A stretch of 36,976 bases of DNA, taken from positions 1 to 36,976 of the forward strand of contig PLLH01000061.1 in the NCBI GenBank assembly GCA_003140895.1. Direction: 5' to 3'. Source of the DNA: Elusimicrobiota bacterium (lineage in GTDB: Bacteria > Elusimicrobiota > Elusimicrobia > F11). The notes below the pieces were generated by a model. It saw nothing but the letters and a program-made list of their open reading frames with translations, did not search any database and was not told the origin of the DNA. Below, one piece after another: positions 25,737 through 33,956 of this stretch (position 1 is its first letter; every line of letters begins with the position of its first letter). The position numbers were made by a program, and so were the translations under genes.

Positions 25737-27635
25737 ATGTGTTCCATATGCGGATATTTTTCCAGAACAAAGCCGATCGCTGTCGCTGAATTTGAACATG
25801 CGAACCGGCTGCTGTCCCACCGCGGGCCCGATCATGCGGGAACGGCTTCTTTCGATTTGAATGGACTGCGCTCACCTTCTCACGCGACGTCCACCCACGC
25901 CTGGATCGGACATAACCGGTTGAGTATCGTCGATTTATCCGATCAAGCGAATCAGCCATTTCATTCAAAATGCGGGCGATATGTCATGGTTTTTAACGGC
26001 GAGATTTATAATTTTCTTGAGCTTAAAAGTGAATTGTCCGGCTTGGGGTTTGAATTCACGACGACCAGCGATTCTGAGGTCCTTTTAAACGCCTATCTCG
26101 CCTGGGGCAAGCGGTGCGTGGAACGTTTCAATGGAATGTGGGCCTTTGCCATCGTCGACTCCGTTAAAGGAACGATTTTCGCTTCGCGAGATCGATTCGG
26201 CAAAAAACCGTTTTTCTATCACTTCGATTCGCCTTCCCACACCTTCATCTTTGCATCGGAAATGAAATTTATCCGCCGCTTCGTTTCGACCACCCAAAAC
26301 GAAAGAAGCGTCCGGAAATACCTCTTATATGGGGAAAATCAAAACACGCCTGAGTCCTTTTATCAGGAAATCAAGATTCTTGGTCCGGGACATGTCCTCG
26401 AATACGGGCTTAAAGACAATCAATTGTCCGTTGAACGCTTCTGGGATCTTCGTCCCAAAGCCGTCGATCACTCTTTGGAATCCATTGAATCTTTATTGCA
26501 TGATTCCGTCCGACTTCGTTTGAGAAACGATATCCCGGTGCTCGGCGCCTCTTTGAGCGGGGGAATGGATTCGAGCATGATTGTCTCCTTGCTGGATGAA
26601 ACCATTCGCCAGGACCGCATTCCAAAACGTCTTCACACGTTTACCGCCTACTTCCCCGGTCTCGAAAACCGAGAATTGGATTACGCCAAAGAAGTCATGA
26701 ACAGGATCGATGGAGACCATCATCTCATCACCCCCAAATATGACGACATGATCCGCGAATTCGAGATGATGATGGAACACCAGGAGCAGCCCGTGCTGAG
26801 CATTGCGATCTTCGTTCATTGGCTGATCATGAAGGAAGTGTCGAAACACAACATCCGGGTCTACTTTTCGGGACACGGAGGGGATGAATTGTTCGGGGGG
26901 TACTACGAGCATTTCATTAATCTAATAATTGACGATCTTGTTCGTTGCAATCCGGCCTTTGTTAAACGGCTGGCGCAATTCAACCGCATCCGTCCGGGAT
27001 TTAATCGGATTATTCGGTCGCTCCTTCGAACACTGATTTCCAATTCCCGACTCGTTGACGGGTTGAAAGCAACGGCAGGCGCATTGGGCGTTAAAAGCCA
27101 TTCATTTCGGCCTTTCTTTAATTTTATCGAAGAGAAAACGAAATATCCCAACCCGTTTCCCGGGGAATGGCTCAAGTACAAGGTTTATACCGAAATCAAG
27201 TCCCATCCGCTGCACGAATGGCTTCAATATGAAGATCGGAACGCGATGGCGTTTGCCATTGAGTCTCGGGTGCCGTTTCTTGACTATCGTCTCGTGGAAG
27301 CAACTGTCAATCTATCCAATGATTTTAAATTCGGAGATGATCGGTTCAAATATCTACTTCGTCGGTTGGGTGAAGGCCGCCTGCCTCAAAGCCTGTTGAA
27401 TAGAACGGATAAATACGGATTTACGAGTCACGATTTTTACAACAACAATCAATTCCGCTCTTTCGTCATGGATCATGTCATGTCTTCTGAACTCCGATCG
27501 ACCGGATTGGTTAATCGGAAGCGGCTCGAACATTTTCTAAAGGAACGCGACAGAATCGACGATCCGTTCGTCTGGCGCATTTTTAATTTGGCGTTTTGGC
27601 TCCGAATGCAACCTCCCAAAGGAAACGCGGGATGA
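25737..27635 (+). CDS. asnB: AsnB-type glutamine-dependent amidotransferase, complete
   Basis: The 632-residue enzyme starts MCSICGYF, which places the catalytic cysteine at position 2. An in-frame start at 25716 would bury it, so 25737 is the better choice. LLSHRGPDHAG, HNRLSIVDL, FNGEIYNF and FNGMWAFAIVD complete the glutaminase domain. The synthetase domain has SGGMDSS at 274-280, SGHGGDELFGGYY, and YEDRNAMAFAIESRVPFLD. It is clearly different from the AsnB at 11289. Similar proteins in O-antigen loci amidate uronic acids. It is coupled to the CapA-family gene by an ATGA overlap, and that gene is coupled to the degenerate AsnB homologue. Confidence 0.88.
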   Translation: MCSICGYFSRTKPIAVAEFEHANRLLSHRGPDHAGTASFDLNGLRSPSHATSTHAWIGHNRLSIVDLSDQANQPFHSKCGRYVMVFNGEIYNFLELKSELSGLGFEFTTTSDSEVLLNAYLAWGKRCVERFNGMWAFAIVDSVKGTIFASRDRFGKKPFFYHFDSPSHTFIFASEMKFIRRFVSTTQNERSVRKYLLYGENQNTPESFYQEIKILGPGHVLEYGLKDNQLSVERFWDLRPKAVDHSLESIESLLHDSVRLRLRNDIPVLGASLSGGMDSSMIVSLLDETIRQDRIPKRLHTFTAYFPGLENRELDYAKEVMNRIDGDHHLITPKYDDMIREFEMMMEHQEQPVLSIAIFVHWLIMKEVSKHNIRVYFSGHGGDELFGGYYEHFINLIIDDLVRCNPAFVKRLAQFNRIRPGFNRIIRSLLRTLISNSRLVDGLKATAGALGVKSHSFRPFFNFIEEKTKYPNPFPGEWLKYKVYTEIKSHPLHEWLQYEDRNAMAFAIESRVPFLDYRLVEATVNLSNDFKFGDDRFKYLLRRLGEGRLPQSLLNRTDKYGFTSHDFYNNNQFRSFVMDHVMSSELRSTGLVNRKRLEHFLKERDRIDDPFVWRIFNLAFWLRMQPPKGNAG

Positions 27636-28771
27636 GCGGTTTAGCGCCCAAATTGGTCAGTTCTCAGGGAAATGAAATTGTGTTTACCGGAGATTTTGCC
27701 CCAACCGAAACCGGTTTTTGGTTTTCCAACGAATTAAACACATTTCTTCATGCCGCTGGCACCGTGTGCCTTAATTTTGAGGGAGCCGTCACGCGTCAAC
27801 CCATTCGATCCGATAAGACAGGAGCCGCCCTGAATTTATCAACGGATCTCCTTCCAACTTTTTCTGAGGCTCTACTTCTGGCCGGATTGAACAACAATCA
27901 CACAATGGATTTTGGCTCGGAGGGGCTATCTGAGACGATGGAGTTCTTCCGGCTGAATAATATTTCCTGTTTTGGAGCTGGGAAAGATCGGCGTGAAGCC
28001 CTCCAGCCGCTTATCGTAAATCTGGGGTCAAAACGAGTAGGCGTCATAGGGTTCTGTATGCCGGATCTCGAGCTCGTTTTCGCCAATGAGCAGGGCGCCG
28101 GCGTTGTGGCTCCGTTCGGTCAATGGAATTACGTCAAGAAATTGAAGCAGATGGTTGATCATCTTATTGTGACATGTCATGGCGGAATCGAATTCATCGA
28201 TCAACCGGCGCCCTCCATCGTTCGACTCTTTAGAAAGTTTATTGAGTCCGGAGCGGATGCGGTGATCGGGCACCACCCCCATGTCCCGCAGGGATGGGAA
28301 TCATATCGCGGCGGACGGATTTTCTACAGCCTTGGGAATTTTGTCTTTAATCACCCTTATCACAGTAAATTCCGTAACACCGATATGGGATATTTGGTTC
28401 GGTGCCGGTTCGGGATGGGCATCGATTATGACGTCATTCCCGTGAAACGGGCAGGAACAACGATCGAGGCAAGACCGGATCTCGCCGCTCAACTCCCGGG
28501 TTTACGCCTTCATGAGGGGGGAATTGACCATAGCGAATGGCGCAAACAATGCTTTGAATGGTTGTTTCCATCATGGAGTCCGACAAGTTCGATCTCCATC
28601 GGCGAGGGACAAACGGATAAGCAGCCTCCGGCTGGCAATAAAATTCGCCGTCTGGGTAAGTCGATCGTTCGAAAGATGCGCCATATTTTTCTCTTATTAT
28701 CCCTGCCCGTCTATAGGGATATTGTTATCGGAGCGGCCCTCTACGGTTGGAAGAGGTTATGGAAAAACTAA
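27632..28771 (+). CDS. capA: CapA/PgsA-family metallophosphatase-like capsule protein
   Basis: The 379-residue protein carries the CapA (calcineurin-like) motifs in order: TGDF at 19-22, NFEGA at 48, NNNH at 87-90, CHGGIEF from 182, HHPH at 214-217 and YSLGNFVF after it. The founding members take part in poly-gamma-glutamate capsule export or anchoring, and their biochemical role is still debated. This one has no N-terminal signal or membrane anchor. A hydrophobic stretch near the C terminus (IFLLLSLPVY) could touch the membrane. The ATG at 27632 overlaps the asnB stop (ATGA) and has AAAGGA upstream; a TTG further upstream is less likely. Confidence 0.85.
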   Translation: MSGLAPKLVSSQGNEIVFTGDFAPTETGFWFSNELNTFLHAAGTVCLNFEGAVTRQPIRSDKTGAALNLSTDLLPTFSEALLLAGLNNNHTMDFGSEGLSETMEFFRLNNISCFGAGKDRREALQPLIVNLGSKRVGVIGFCMPDLELVFANEQGAGVVAPFGQWNYVKKLKQMVDHLIVTCHGGIEFIDQPAPSIVRLFRKFIESGADAVIGHHPHVPQGWESYRGGRIFYSLGNFVFNHPYHSKFRNTDMGYLVRCRFGMGIDYDVIPVKRAGTTIEARPDLAAQLPGLRLHEGGIDHSEWRKQCFEWLFPSWSPTSSISIGEGQTDKQPPAGNKIRRLGKSIVRKMRHIFLLLSLPVYRDIVIGAALYGWKRLWKN

Positions 28772-30411
28772 CGATACGCTCGGAAACTCTATCGATCCGA
28801 CTGGTGGATCAAGCCGGCCGTTGGAAGCTTCTGGAAAATAAGAAGTCAGGCCTTCTTTTTAGCGGATACTTCTGGTTTGGAGATCAATTGTATGACGGAG
28901 ACTCCGCCCTCCATTTTCTCTCGAATCATGCATTCTGCATTATGGAAGAACCCGCGCTGGATCAGATATTTAAAAAAATGAACGGATCTTGGGCTTTGAT
29001 CGCATGGAATGGCCCTGATGTCCTCATCGCCGCCGATTTGATTCGATCAATTCCTGTATTTTATACGGTGAAAAATGGCGCTGCGGCGATTTCGGATTCA
29101 AGCCATCATCTTGTTGAACAAATGAATCTTACGAGCCACTCACCTGAAAATATCAGCTTCTATCTTCGCGCCCTCACCTGTTTCTCCGGAGAAACCATCG
29201 TTAAAAACCTCCATGATGTGGCGGCCGGCGAATATGTTCGAATTTTCAATCTACAGGCTGTTCGGCGTCGATATTGGCACATGCCACCGAAATCAGAACA
29301 ACTTCAAACGACAAAAGACCCGGTGGCACTCGTTGCGGACATGTTTGACGTCGTTTTTCGACGTATGGCTCAATATCTGGACCGAGTGAAGATGCCCATA
29401 TTTCTTCCGCTCAGCGGGGGAATGGACTCAAGACTTCTCGCGTGGGCGATACGAAAATACAAAATCGAAAACAAGGTGATCGCTTTCACGTACGGCCGAG
29501 ATGAAACGGTGGAAGAAGCCGTTCTCAGTCGGCGGGTAGCGGAGACACTGGGGATGCAATGGGAGTTTGTGAAATATGAGCCGCATGATTGGAAAACGTT
29601 ACGAGATGATTTTCCGAAAATCATCAAATCGCTTAATCCCGAAAAAGCACCTCCTCATTTTCAAGATTATTTTGCCGTTTGTCGCCTCGTCGAACAGTAC
29701 GGTGTTGGCCTGGTTTTGCCCGGGTTATGCCTTGATGGTTTGACCGGACTGACAATTCCCAAGGGCTTGGCTTTCAGCGGGCCGGCCCGGTTCACGCAAT
29801 TTTTTGATTATGGTTCCTTATTCAAGACGGAAATGGAAAGGAGGGCAACTTCTTCCAACCAGCTGGAGAATTTTGAATTATTCAACATCACGCATAAGTG
29901 GAGTTCTTATGTTGTGAATAGTGTGCGAACATACGAATTGCTTGGATGTCCGTATTACTTGCCCTACTGGGATTCGGAGTTAACTGACCTTTGGCTGTCT
30001 TTGCCCACCGCTCTCCGGTATGATCGCGTCTTATTTCGGCGATACTTGAATCGAGTCGCTTATGTCGGTCCCTATGCGCCATTGCTGCAAATCCCCATCG
30101 CTCTCGGTCGAAGGATGGATGAATTTTCTCAGCCGATCAGTGTCTTGGAAAAAACGCAGCTCAGCGCAAAATATTTGATCAAGCGGCTTCTGGGCGATCG
30201 CAAGGTATTTCCACAATCACTTCAAGAAAAAGTGTCGAAAAATCGGCGGGACGACTACGTGGGTTTTTATGACTTTTTTGCGGAGGCTTCACTTCAAGAA
30301 ATTAAGGAAATTCGAAGCTATTTCGGATTAAATCCCAACAAACCCCTCCATTCATATTCTTATAATGATTTATTCACTTTATATGCACTCAACGCTTTAC
30401 TATCAAAATGA
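28759..30411 (+). CDS. Degenerate AsnB homologue lacking the glutaminase cysteine
   Basis: The 550-residue protein aligns by eye with class B asparagine synthetases but begins MEKLTIRS, so the Cys2 nucleophile is missing. A worn remnant of the glutaminase fold remains (MNGSWALIAWNGPDVLIAAD, where relatives have FNGMFAFALWD). The ATP loop is intact, SGGMDSR at 219-225. The usual GHGGDELFGGY is replaced by PGLCLDGLTG, with Asp326 as the only clear acidic survivor. It cannot use glutamine by the standard route. Beta-lactam synthetase is a known relative that lost the cysteine and makes amide bonds from an amine on the substrate. The start overlaps capA by 13 bases; a TTG at 28747 is an alternative. 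Confidence 0.8.
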   Translation: MEKLTIRSETLSIRLVDQAGRWKLLENKKSGLLFSGYFWFGDQLYDGDSALHFLSNHAFCIMEEPALDQIFKKMNGSWALIAWNGPDVLIAADLIRSIPVFYTVKNGAAAISDSSHHLVEQMNLTSHSPENISFYLRALTCFSGETIVKNLHDVAAGEYVRIFNLQAVRRRYWHMPPKSEQLQTTKDPVALVADMFDVVFRRMAQYLDRVKMPIFLPLSGGMDSRLLAWAIRKYKIENKVIAFTYGRDETVEEAVLSRRVAETLGMQWEFVKYEPHDWKTLRDDFPKIIKSLNPEKAPPHFQDYFAVCRLVEQYGVGLVLPGLCLDGLTGLTIPKGLAFSGPARFTQFFDYGSLFKTEMERRATSSNQLENFELFNITHKWSSYVVNSVRTYELLGCPYYLPYWDSELTDLWLSLPTALRYDRVLFRRYLNRVAYVGPYAPLLQIPIALGRRMDEFSQPISVLEKTQLSAKYLIKRLLGDRKVFPQSLQEKVSKNRRDDYVGFYDFFAEASLQEIKEIRSYFGLNPNKPLHSYSYNDLFTLYALNALLSK

Positions 30412-31166
30412 ATATGAGTAAGGAAAAAATAAAATTAGTCGCGATTGTTCAAGCCCGGATGACGTCGGAGCGGCTTCCGGGGAAAGTGTTAATGACTGTC
30501 CTTGAAAAACCTCTATTGGAATATCAGATCGAACGGCTCAAGCGGGTCAAGCTGATTAATGAGCTCGTTATCGCGACCACGGAAAACAAAACCGATGATC
30601 CGATCGTGGGTCTTTGCTCCCGGCTTTCGATCTCGTTCTTCCGAGGGTCCGAACATGACGTTTTATCAAGGTATTACGACGCGGCTGTCCAATACGGAGC
30701 CGACGTGGTGACCCGCATCACGTCAGATTGCCCGCTCATTGATCCGGCTGTCATCGATCAATCCATTCAATTTTTTCTTGACCACCGGCATCAATTGGAT
30801 TACGTCTCAAATGTCGGGCCGGGCTATTACCCGCGAGGCATGGACTGCGAAGTGTTCTCGTTTCGCGCTCTCAAAGAAGCGTTTCAGGAGGCAACGGAGG
30901 CGTACGACCGCGAACATGTGACTCCCTTCATCGCTCACCGTCCGCAGCGTTTTAAATCAGGTGGAGTTCCGCACCCCATTGATCTAAGCCATCATCGATG
31001 GACCGTAGATACGCCGGATGATTTTGAGCTGATTAGACGTATTCTGACTTCTCTCTATCCTTCCAAGCCGGAGTTTACATTGGCTGATATCATCCAATTA
31101 CTTGAACAGCATCCTGATTGGCAAAATGTCAACGCTCACGTTAAGCAGAAGGCAAACCCATCATGA
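30408..31166 (+). CDS. SpsF-type cytidylyltransferase family protein (likely CMP-nonulosonate step)
   Basis: The 252-residue nucleotidyltransferase has VAIVQARMTSERLPGKVL at its N terminus, EYQIERLKR, FFRGSEHDVLSRYYDAA, and RITSDCPLIDPAVID. This is the SpsF branch of the cytidylyltransferases, not the NeuA branch, which reads PARGGSKR at the same place. In Bacillus sps loci spsF lies beside a NeuB-like and a PseG-like gene. Here it is coupled to pseG by ATGA. I infer that it activates the nonulosonic acid with CTP in place of PseF. The first ATG (30408) overlaps the upstream stop; a second ATG two codons later is possible. Confidence 0.8.
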   Translation: MNMSKEKIKLVAIVQARMTSERLPGKVLMTVLEKPLLEYQIERLKRVKLINELVIATTENKTDDPIVGLCSRLSISFFRGSEHDVLSRYYDAAVQYGADVVTRITSDCPLIDPAVIDQSIQFFLDHRHQLDYVSNVGPGYYPRGMDCEVFSFRALKEAFQEATEAYDREHVTPFIAHRPQRFKSGGVPHPIDLSHHRWTVDTPDDFELIRRILTSLYPSKPEFTLADIIQLLEQHPDWQNVNAHVKQKANPS

Positions 31167-32209
31167 CCTCCAAAACGATCCTATTCCGTGTCGATGCCGA
31201 CAGTGAAATCGGCGCGGGGCATCTCATGCGATGTCTGGCGTTGGCGCAAGCTTGGAAATCGCGCGGTGCTTCCGTCGTATTCGCCATGGCCAGATCAGCG
31301 CCCCTGTTGAAGAACCGCTTAGTCGAAAACGGAATCGAGGTTGTTCCCTTGTCGGTGGAACCAGGGACGACCGGTGACGCGGAGAAGACAGTCTTGTCAG
31401 CGCGGAATATTAACGCCGTTTGGATCGTGGTGGATGGGTATGTTTTTGATGCGGCATTCCAGCGGATTCTCAAGGAAAACAATCAACGGGTTTTGTTTAT
31501 CGACGACTACGGCCATGCGGCGCATTATTCCGCCGATATTATTTTGAATCAGAATTTGACGGCGGACGAGAAACTGTATAAGAATCGAGAAGCGTTCACG
31601 CGCCTTCTTTTGGGAGCACGATACGCGTTATTGAGATCGGAATTCAATTCATATCGGGGATGGAAACGCCGAATTGAGACGGACGTTAAGAAAATCCTGG
31701 TCACAATCGGCGACGGAGACAAGCCCAACGCCACATTGTCGGTTATTCGAGCTGTTCAATCGCTCAGCGACAACGGAATCGAATTGACGGTCGTTGCAGG
31801 GGGGAGCAATCCGCATTTTGATGAATTAAAAAACGTATGCGGGCATTCGCCGCTCTCCATTCGACTGGAGAGAAATGTCCCGAACATGCCTTCTCTCATG
31901 GCCTGGGCCGATATGGCCGTCTGCGGGGCCGGAAGCACGAGCTGGGAAACGGCGTTCATGGGGCTTCCCAATCTAGTCTTGGTCATGGCGGATAATCAGG
32001 CGCCCTTGTCTCACGTGCTTGAAGAAAAACAAATCGCAGTAAATTTGGGCTGGTTTCATCGATTAACGCCTCAGGGTATCGCAACGTCATTGCGGTCATT
32101 GATGAAGGACAAGGAAAGGCGCGTGAAAATGTCGGAAGCGGGTCCTGCTCTTGTCGACGGGAAAGGCGCGGAGCGAATCATCGACGAGCAAATAAGGATG
32201 TCAAAATGA
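31163..32209 (+). CDS. pseG: PseG-type UDP-sugar hydrolase (UDP-2,4-diacetamido-2,4,6-trideoxy-L-altropyranose hydrolase)
   Basis: The 348-residue GT-B-like hydrolase begins with FRVDADSEIGAGHLMRCLAL, where His20 corresponds to the catalytic histidine of PseG. VVDGYVFDAAFQ, LFIDDYGH and LLLGARYALLR follow. The second domain has ILVTIGDGDKPN and ADMAVCGAGSTSWETAFMGL, then PNLVLVMADNQ. It removes UDP to release 6-deoxy-AltdiNAc for the PseI condensation. The SpsG branch is closely related, so the exact substrate rests on PseB and PseC elsewhere in the locus. Start and stop both sit in ATGA overlaps. Confidence 0.85.
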   Translation: MTSKTILFRVDADSEIGAGHLMRCLALAQAWKSRGASVVFAMARSAPLLKNRLVENGIEVVPLSVEPGTTGDAEKTVLSARNINAVWIVVDGYVFDAAFQRILKENNQRVLFIDDYGHAAHYSADIILNQNLTADEKLYKNREAFTRLLLGARYALLRSEFNSYRGWKRRIETDVKKILVTIGDGDKPNATLSVIRAVQSLSDNGIELTVVAGGSNPHFDELKNVCGHSPLSIRLERNVPNMPSLMAWADMAVCGAGSTSWETAFMGLPNLVLVMADNQAPLSHVLEEKQIAVNLGWFHRLTPQGIATSLRSLMKDKERRVKMSEAGPALVDGKGAERIIDEQIRMSK

Positions 32210-32895
32210 AGTGTGCCATCATGCAGCCTCACTATATGCCCTGGTCGGGCTATTTCAATTTAATCGCGTCCGTTGATAAGTTTGTTTTCTATGACGATGT
32301 CCAATTTGAAAAACAGAGCTGGCAAAATCGCAATCGCATTCTTTTAAATCACCAGTCCTTTTTTATAACCGTTCCCTCTCATCGTGAACATTTGGAGCAA
32401 CCCATTCATTTGATCCGGATCGAGGACGGAAGCAATTGGAGAGAAAAACAAATCCGGCTTCTTCAGCAAACATACGCGAAACACCCGTTTTCCTCTGACA
32501 TGTTGGAGATCGCCAAGATCGTTTTGGATAAATCAAACACCCTGCTGGCGGATCTTGACATCAAAATCATTGAAGCTGTGTGTTCCAAATTGGGACTCTC
32601 AAAAACCTTTGTTCGTTCTTCTTCTCTGAATATTTTAGGTGACAGGTCCGACCGCCTGATCAATATTTGCAAAGCTCTGGATTGCGATGAATACCTTAGC
32701 CCGCCCGGCTCACGTGACTATATCGAAGAAGACGGGAAATTCCGCGACAACCCCATTAAGTTGAGGTTTCAAAATTTTGAACCGCAACCATATGTTCAAA
32801 AAAATGAACAAGCCTTCGTAAGCCATTTGTCGTTTCTAGACGTGGTCGCCAACCTGGGTTGGGCAAAAACACTGGATTACATTACTCCGCGATGA
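32206..32895 (+). CDS. wbqC: WbqC-family protein
   Basis: The 229-residue protein has the WbqC signature MQPHYMPWSGYFNLIASVDK, then FVFYDDVQFEKQSWQNRNRI, and ends YVQKNEQAFVSHLSFLDVV followed by NLGW. The family is widespread in O-antigen and capsule loci and its function is not firmly known. A role in modifying an amino sugar or lipid-linked intermediate is often supposed. It is soluble by sequence. It overlaps pseG upstream and the deacetylase gene downstream, each by ATGA, so it may act on the nonulosonate branch. Confidence 0.82.
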   Translation: MKCAIMQPHYMPWSGYFNLIASVDKFVFYDDVQFEKQSWQNRNRILLNHQSFFITVPSHREHLEQPIHLIRIEDGSNWREKQIRLLQQTYAKHPFSSDMLEIAKIVLDKSNTLLADLDIKIIEAVCSKLGLSKTFVRSSSLNILGDRSDRLINICKALDCDEYLSPPGSRDYIEEDGKFRDNPIKLRFQNFEPQPYVQKNEQAFVSHLSFLDVVANLGWAKTLDYITPR

Positions 32896-33935
32896 AACCA
32901 TCTCTTTCTGTGACCTTGGATTATGAGCTTTTTCTAGGCGTCAAATCCGGAACCCCGGAAAATTGCCTTAATACTCCCACCATTCATCTCCTCAATCTCT
33001 TCCGCGACTACGGGGTTCGGGCGACTGTTTTCTTCGATATTCTTTATTATTGGCGTGTTCTGAACGGGGTCTCATCAAATCCGGCGCTAAGAGCAGATTT
33101 GGACATTATTAAAACCAACGTCGCGTCATTCTTAAAAAATGGACACGAGCTTGAACTCCACCTTCATCCGCACTGGCTTGACGCGACCTACGCGGAGGGG
33201 GAATGGACATTTCCGCATTACAAACGCTTCCGGCTCCATTCGTTAAAAACGGACAACAACCCATCTGATATCAACACGATTTGCGGATGCATCACCATGG
33301 GGAAACGTCTGCTGGAAGACCTTTGTTCTGAAACGACGCCCCATTACAAGGTTAATGCTTTCCGCGCGGGGGGATGGTCTCTGGAGCCCATGAAACAATT
33401 GGCTCCGTATCTCAAGGAAAACGGATTAACCATCGATTCCTCCGTGGCTCCGGGCCTTGTGGTTCAGAACGCCATTCATGATGTCAATTTTGAGTCCTGT
33501 CCGGATAAAGACGGCTGGCGGTTTGAGGACGACGCTAGAGTCCCGACGGAAAATGGTTCTTTTAAAGAGATCCCTATATCAACGTTTAAGAACGATTTGA
33601 TAACGAAATGCCGTTCTTTTTGGGAAAAGTATACCGTCGAACCCAACGTGAAAAAGATCTATGGCGATGGAACTGCCATCCCGTTCCCACGGAGCCGTTT
33701 CTTTCAGAAGATGGCTCCCTCGGTCAAAATACTGACGTTCGAGAATTTAACCTTCTTTGAGATGATGCGAGGGTTTGATTCTCTTGTTTCGCGCGGTCAC
33801 CGGCGACTCGTGATGGCCGGTCATCCCAAATACGTATCTCCCTTTGCTATATCGGAAACGGAGAGGTTCTTCAGCGTGCTTCGATCGAGAGGCGTTCGAT
33901 TTACTCCGTTGACCGAGACGGCTTCAACTCTCTAA
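32892..33935 (+). CDS. Polysaccharide deacetylase (NodB-homology) family protein
   Basis: The 347-residue protein begins SVTLDYELFLG, with Asp10 in the place of the catalytic aspartate of NodB-type deacetylases. ATVFFDILYYW and the metal-site stretch HELELHLHPHW follow, with His90, His92 and His94. NAFRAGGWSLEPM matches the later arginine motif. No signal peptide is present, so action on a cytoplasmic intermediate is more likely than on the finished polymer. Removal of an N- or O-acetyl group is the expected reaction. The ATG at 32892 overlaps the wbqC stop. A TTG start upstream at 32859 would only extend the protein into the wbqC frame. Confidence 0.78.
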   Translation: MKPSLSVTLDYELFLGVKSGTPENCLNTPTIHLLNLFRDYGVRATVFFDILYYWRVLNGVSSNPALRADLDIIKTNVASFLKNGHELELHLHPHWLDATYAEGEWTFPHYKRFRLHSLKTDNNPSDINTICGCITMGKRLLEDLCSETTPHYKVNAFRAGGWSLEPMKQLAPYLKENGLTIDSSVAPGLVVQNAIHDVNFESCPDKDGWRFEDDARVPTENGSFKEIPISTFKNDLITKCRSFWEKYTVEPNVKKIYGDGTAIPFPRSRFFQKMAPSVKILTFENLTFFEMMRGFDSLVSRGHRRLVMAGHPKYVSPFAISETERFFSVLRSRGVRFTPLTETASTL

Positions 33936-33956
33936 AGGATTTTCCAGGGTCAATCA

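Noticed and set aside
27596-27631. Upstream TTG start for the CapA-family gene
   Set aside because: The ATG at 27632 has a ribosome site and an ATGA overlap like its neighbours; the extra residues show no family similarity.
32859-32891. Upstream TTG start for the deacetylase gene
   Set aside because: The ATG at 32892 overlaps the wbqC stop as at most other junctions, and the family homology begins right after it.
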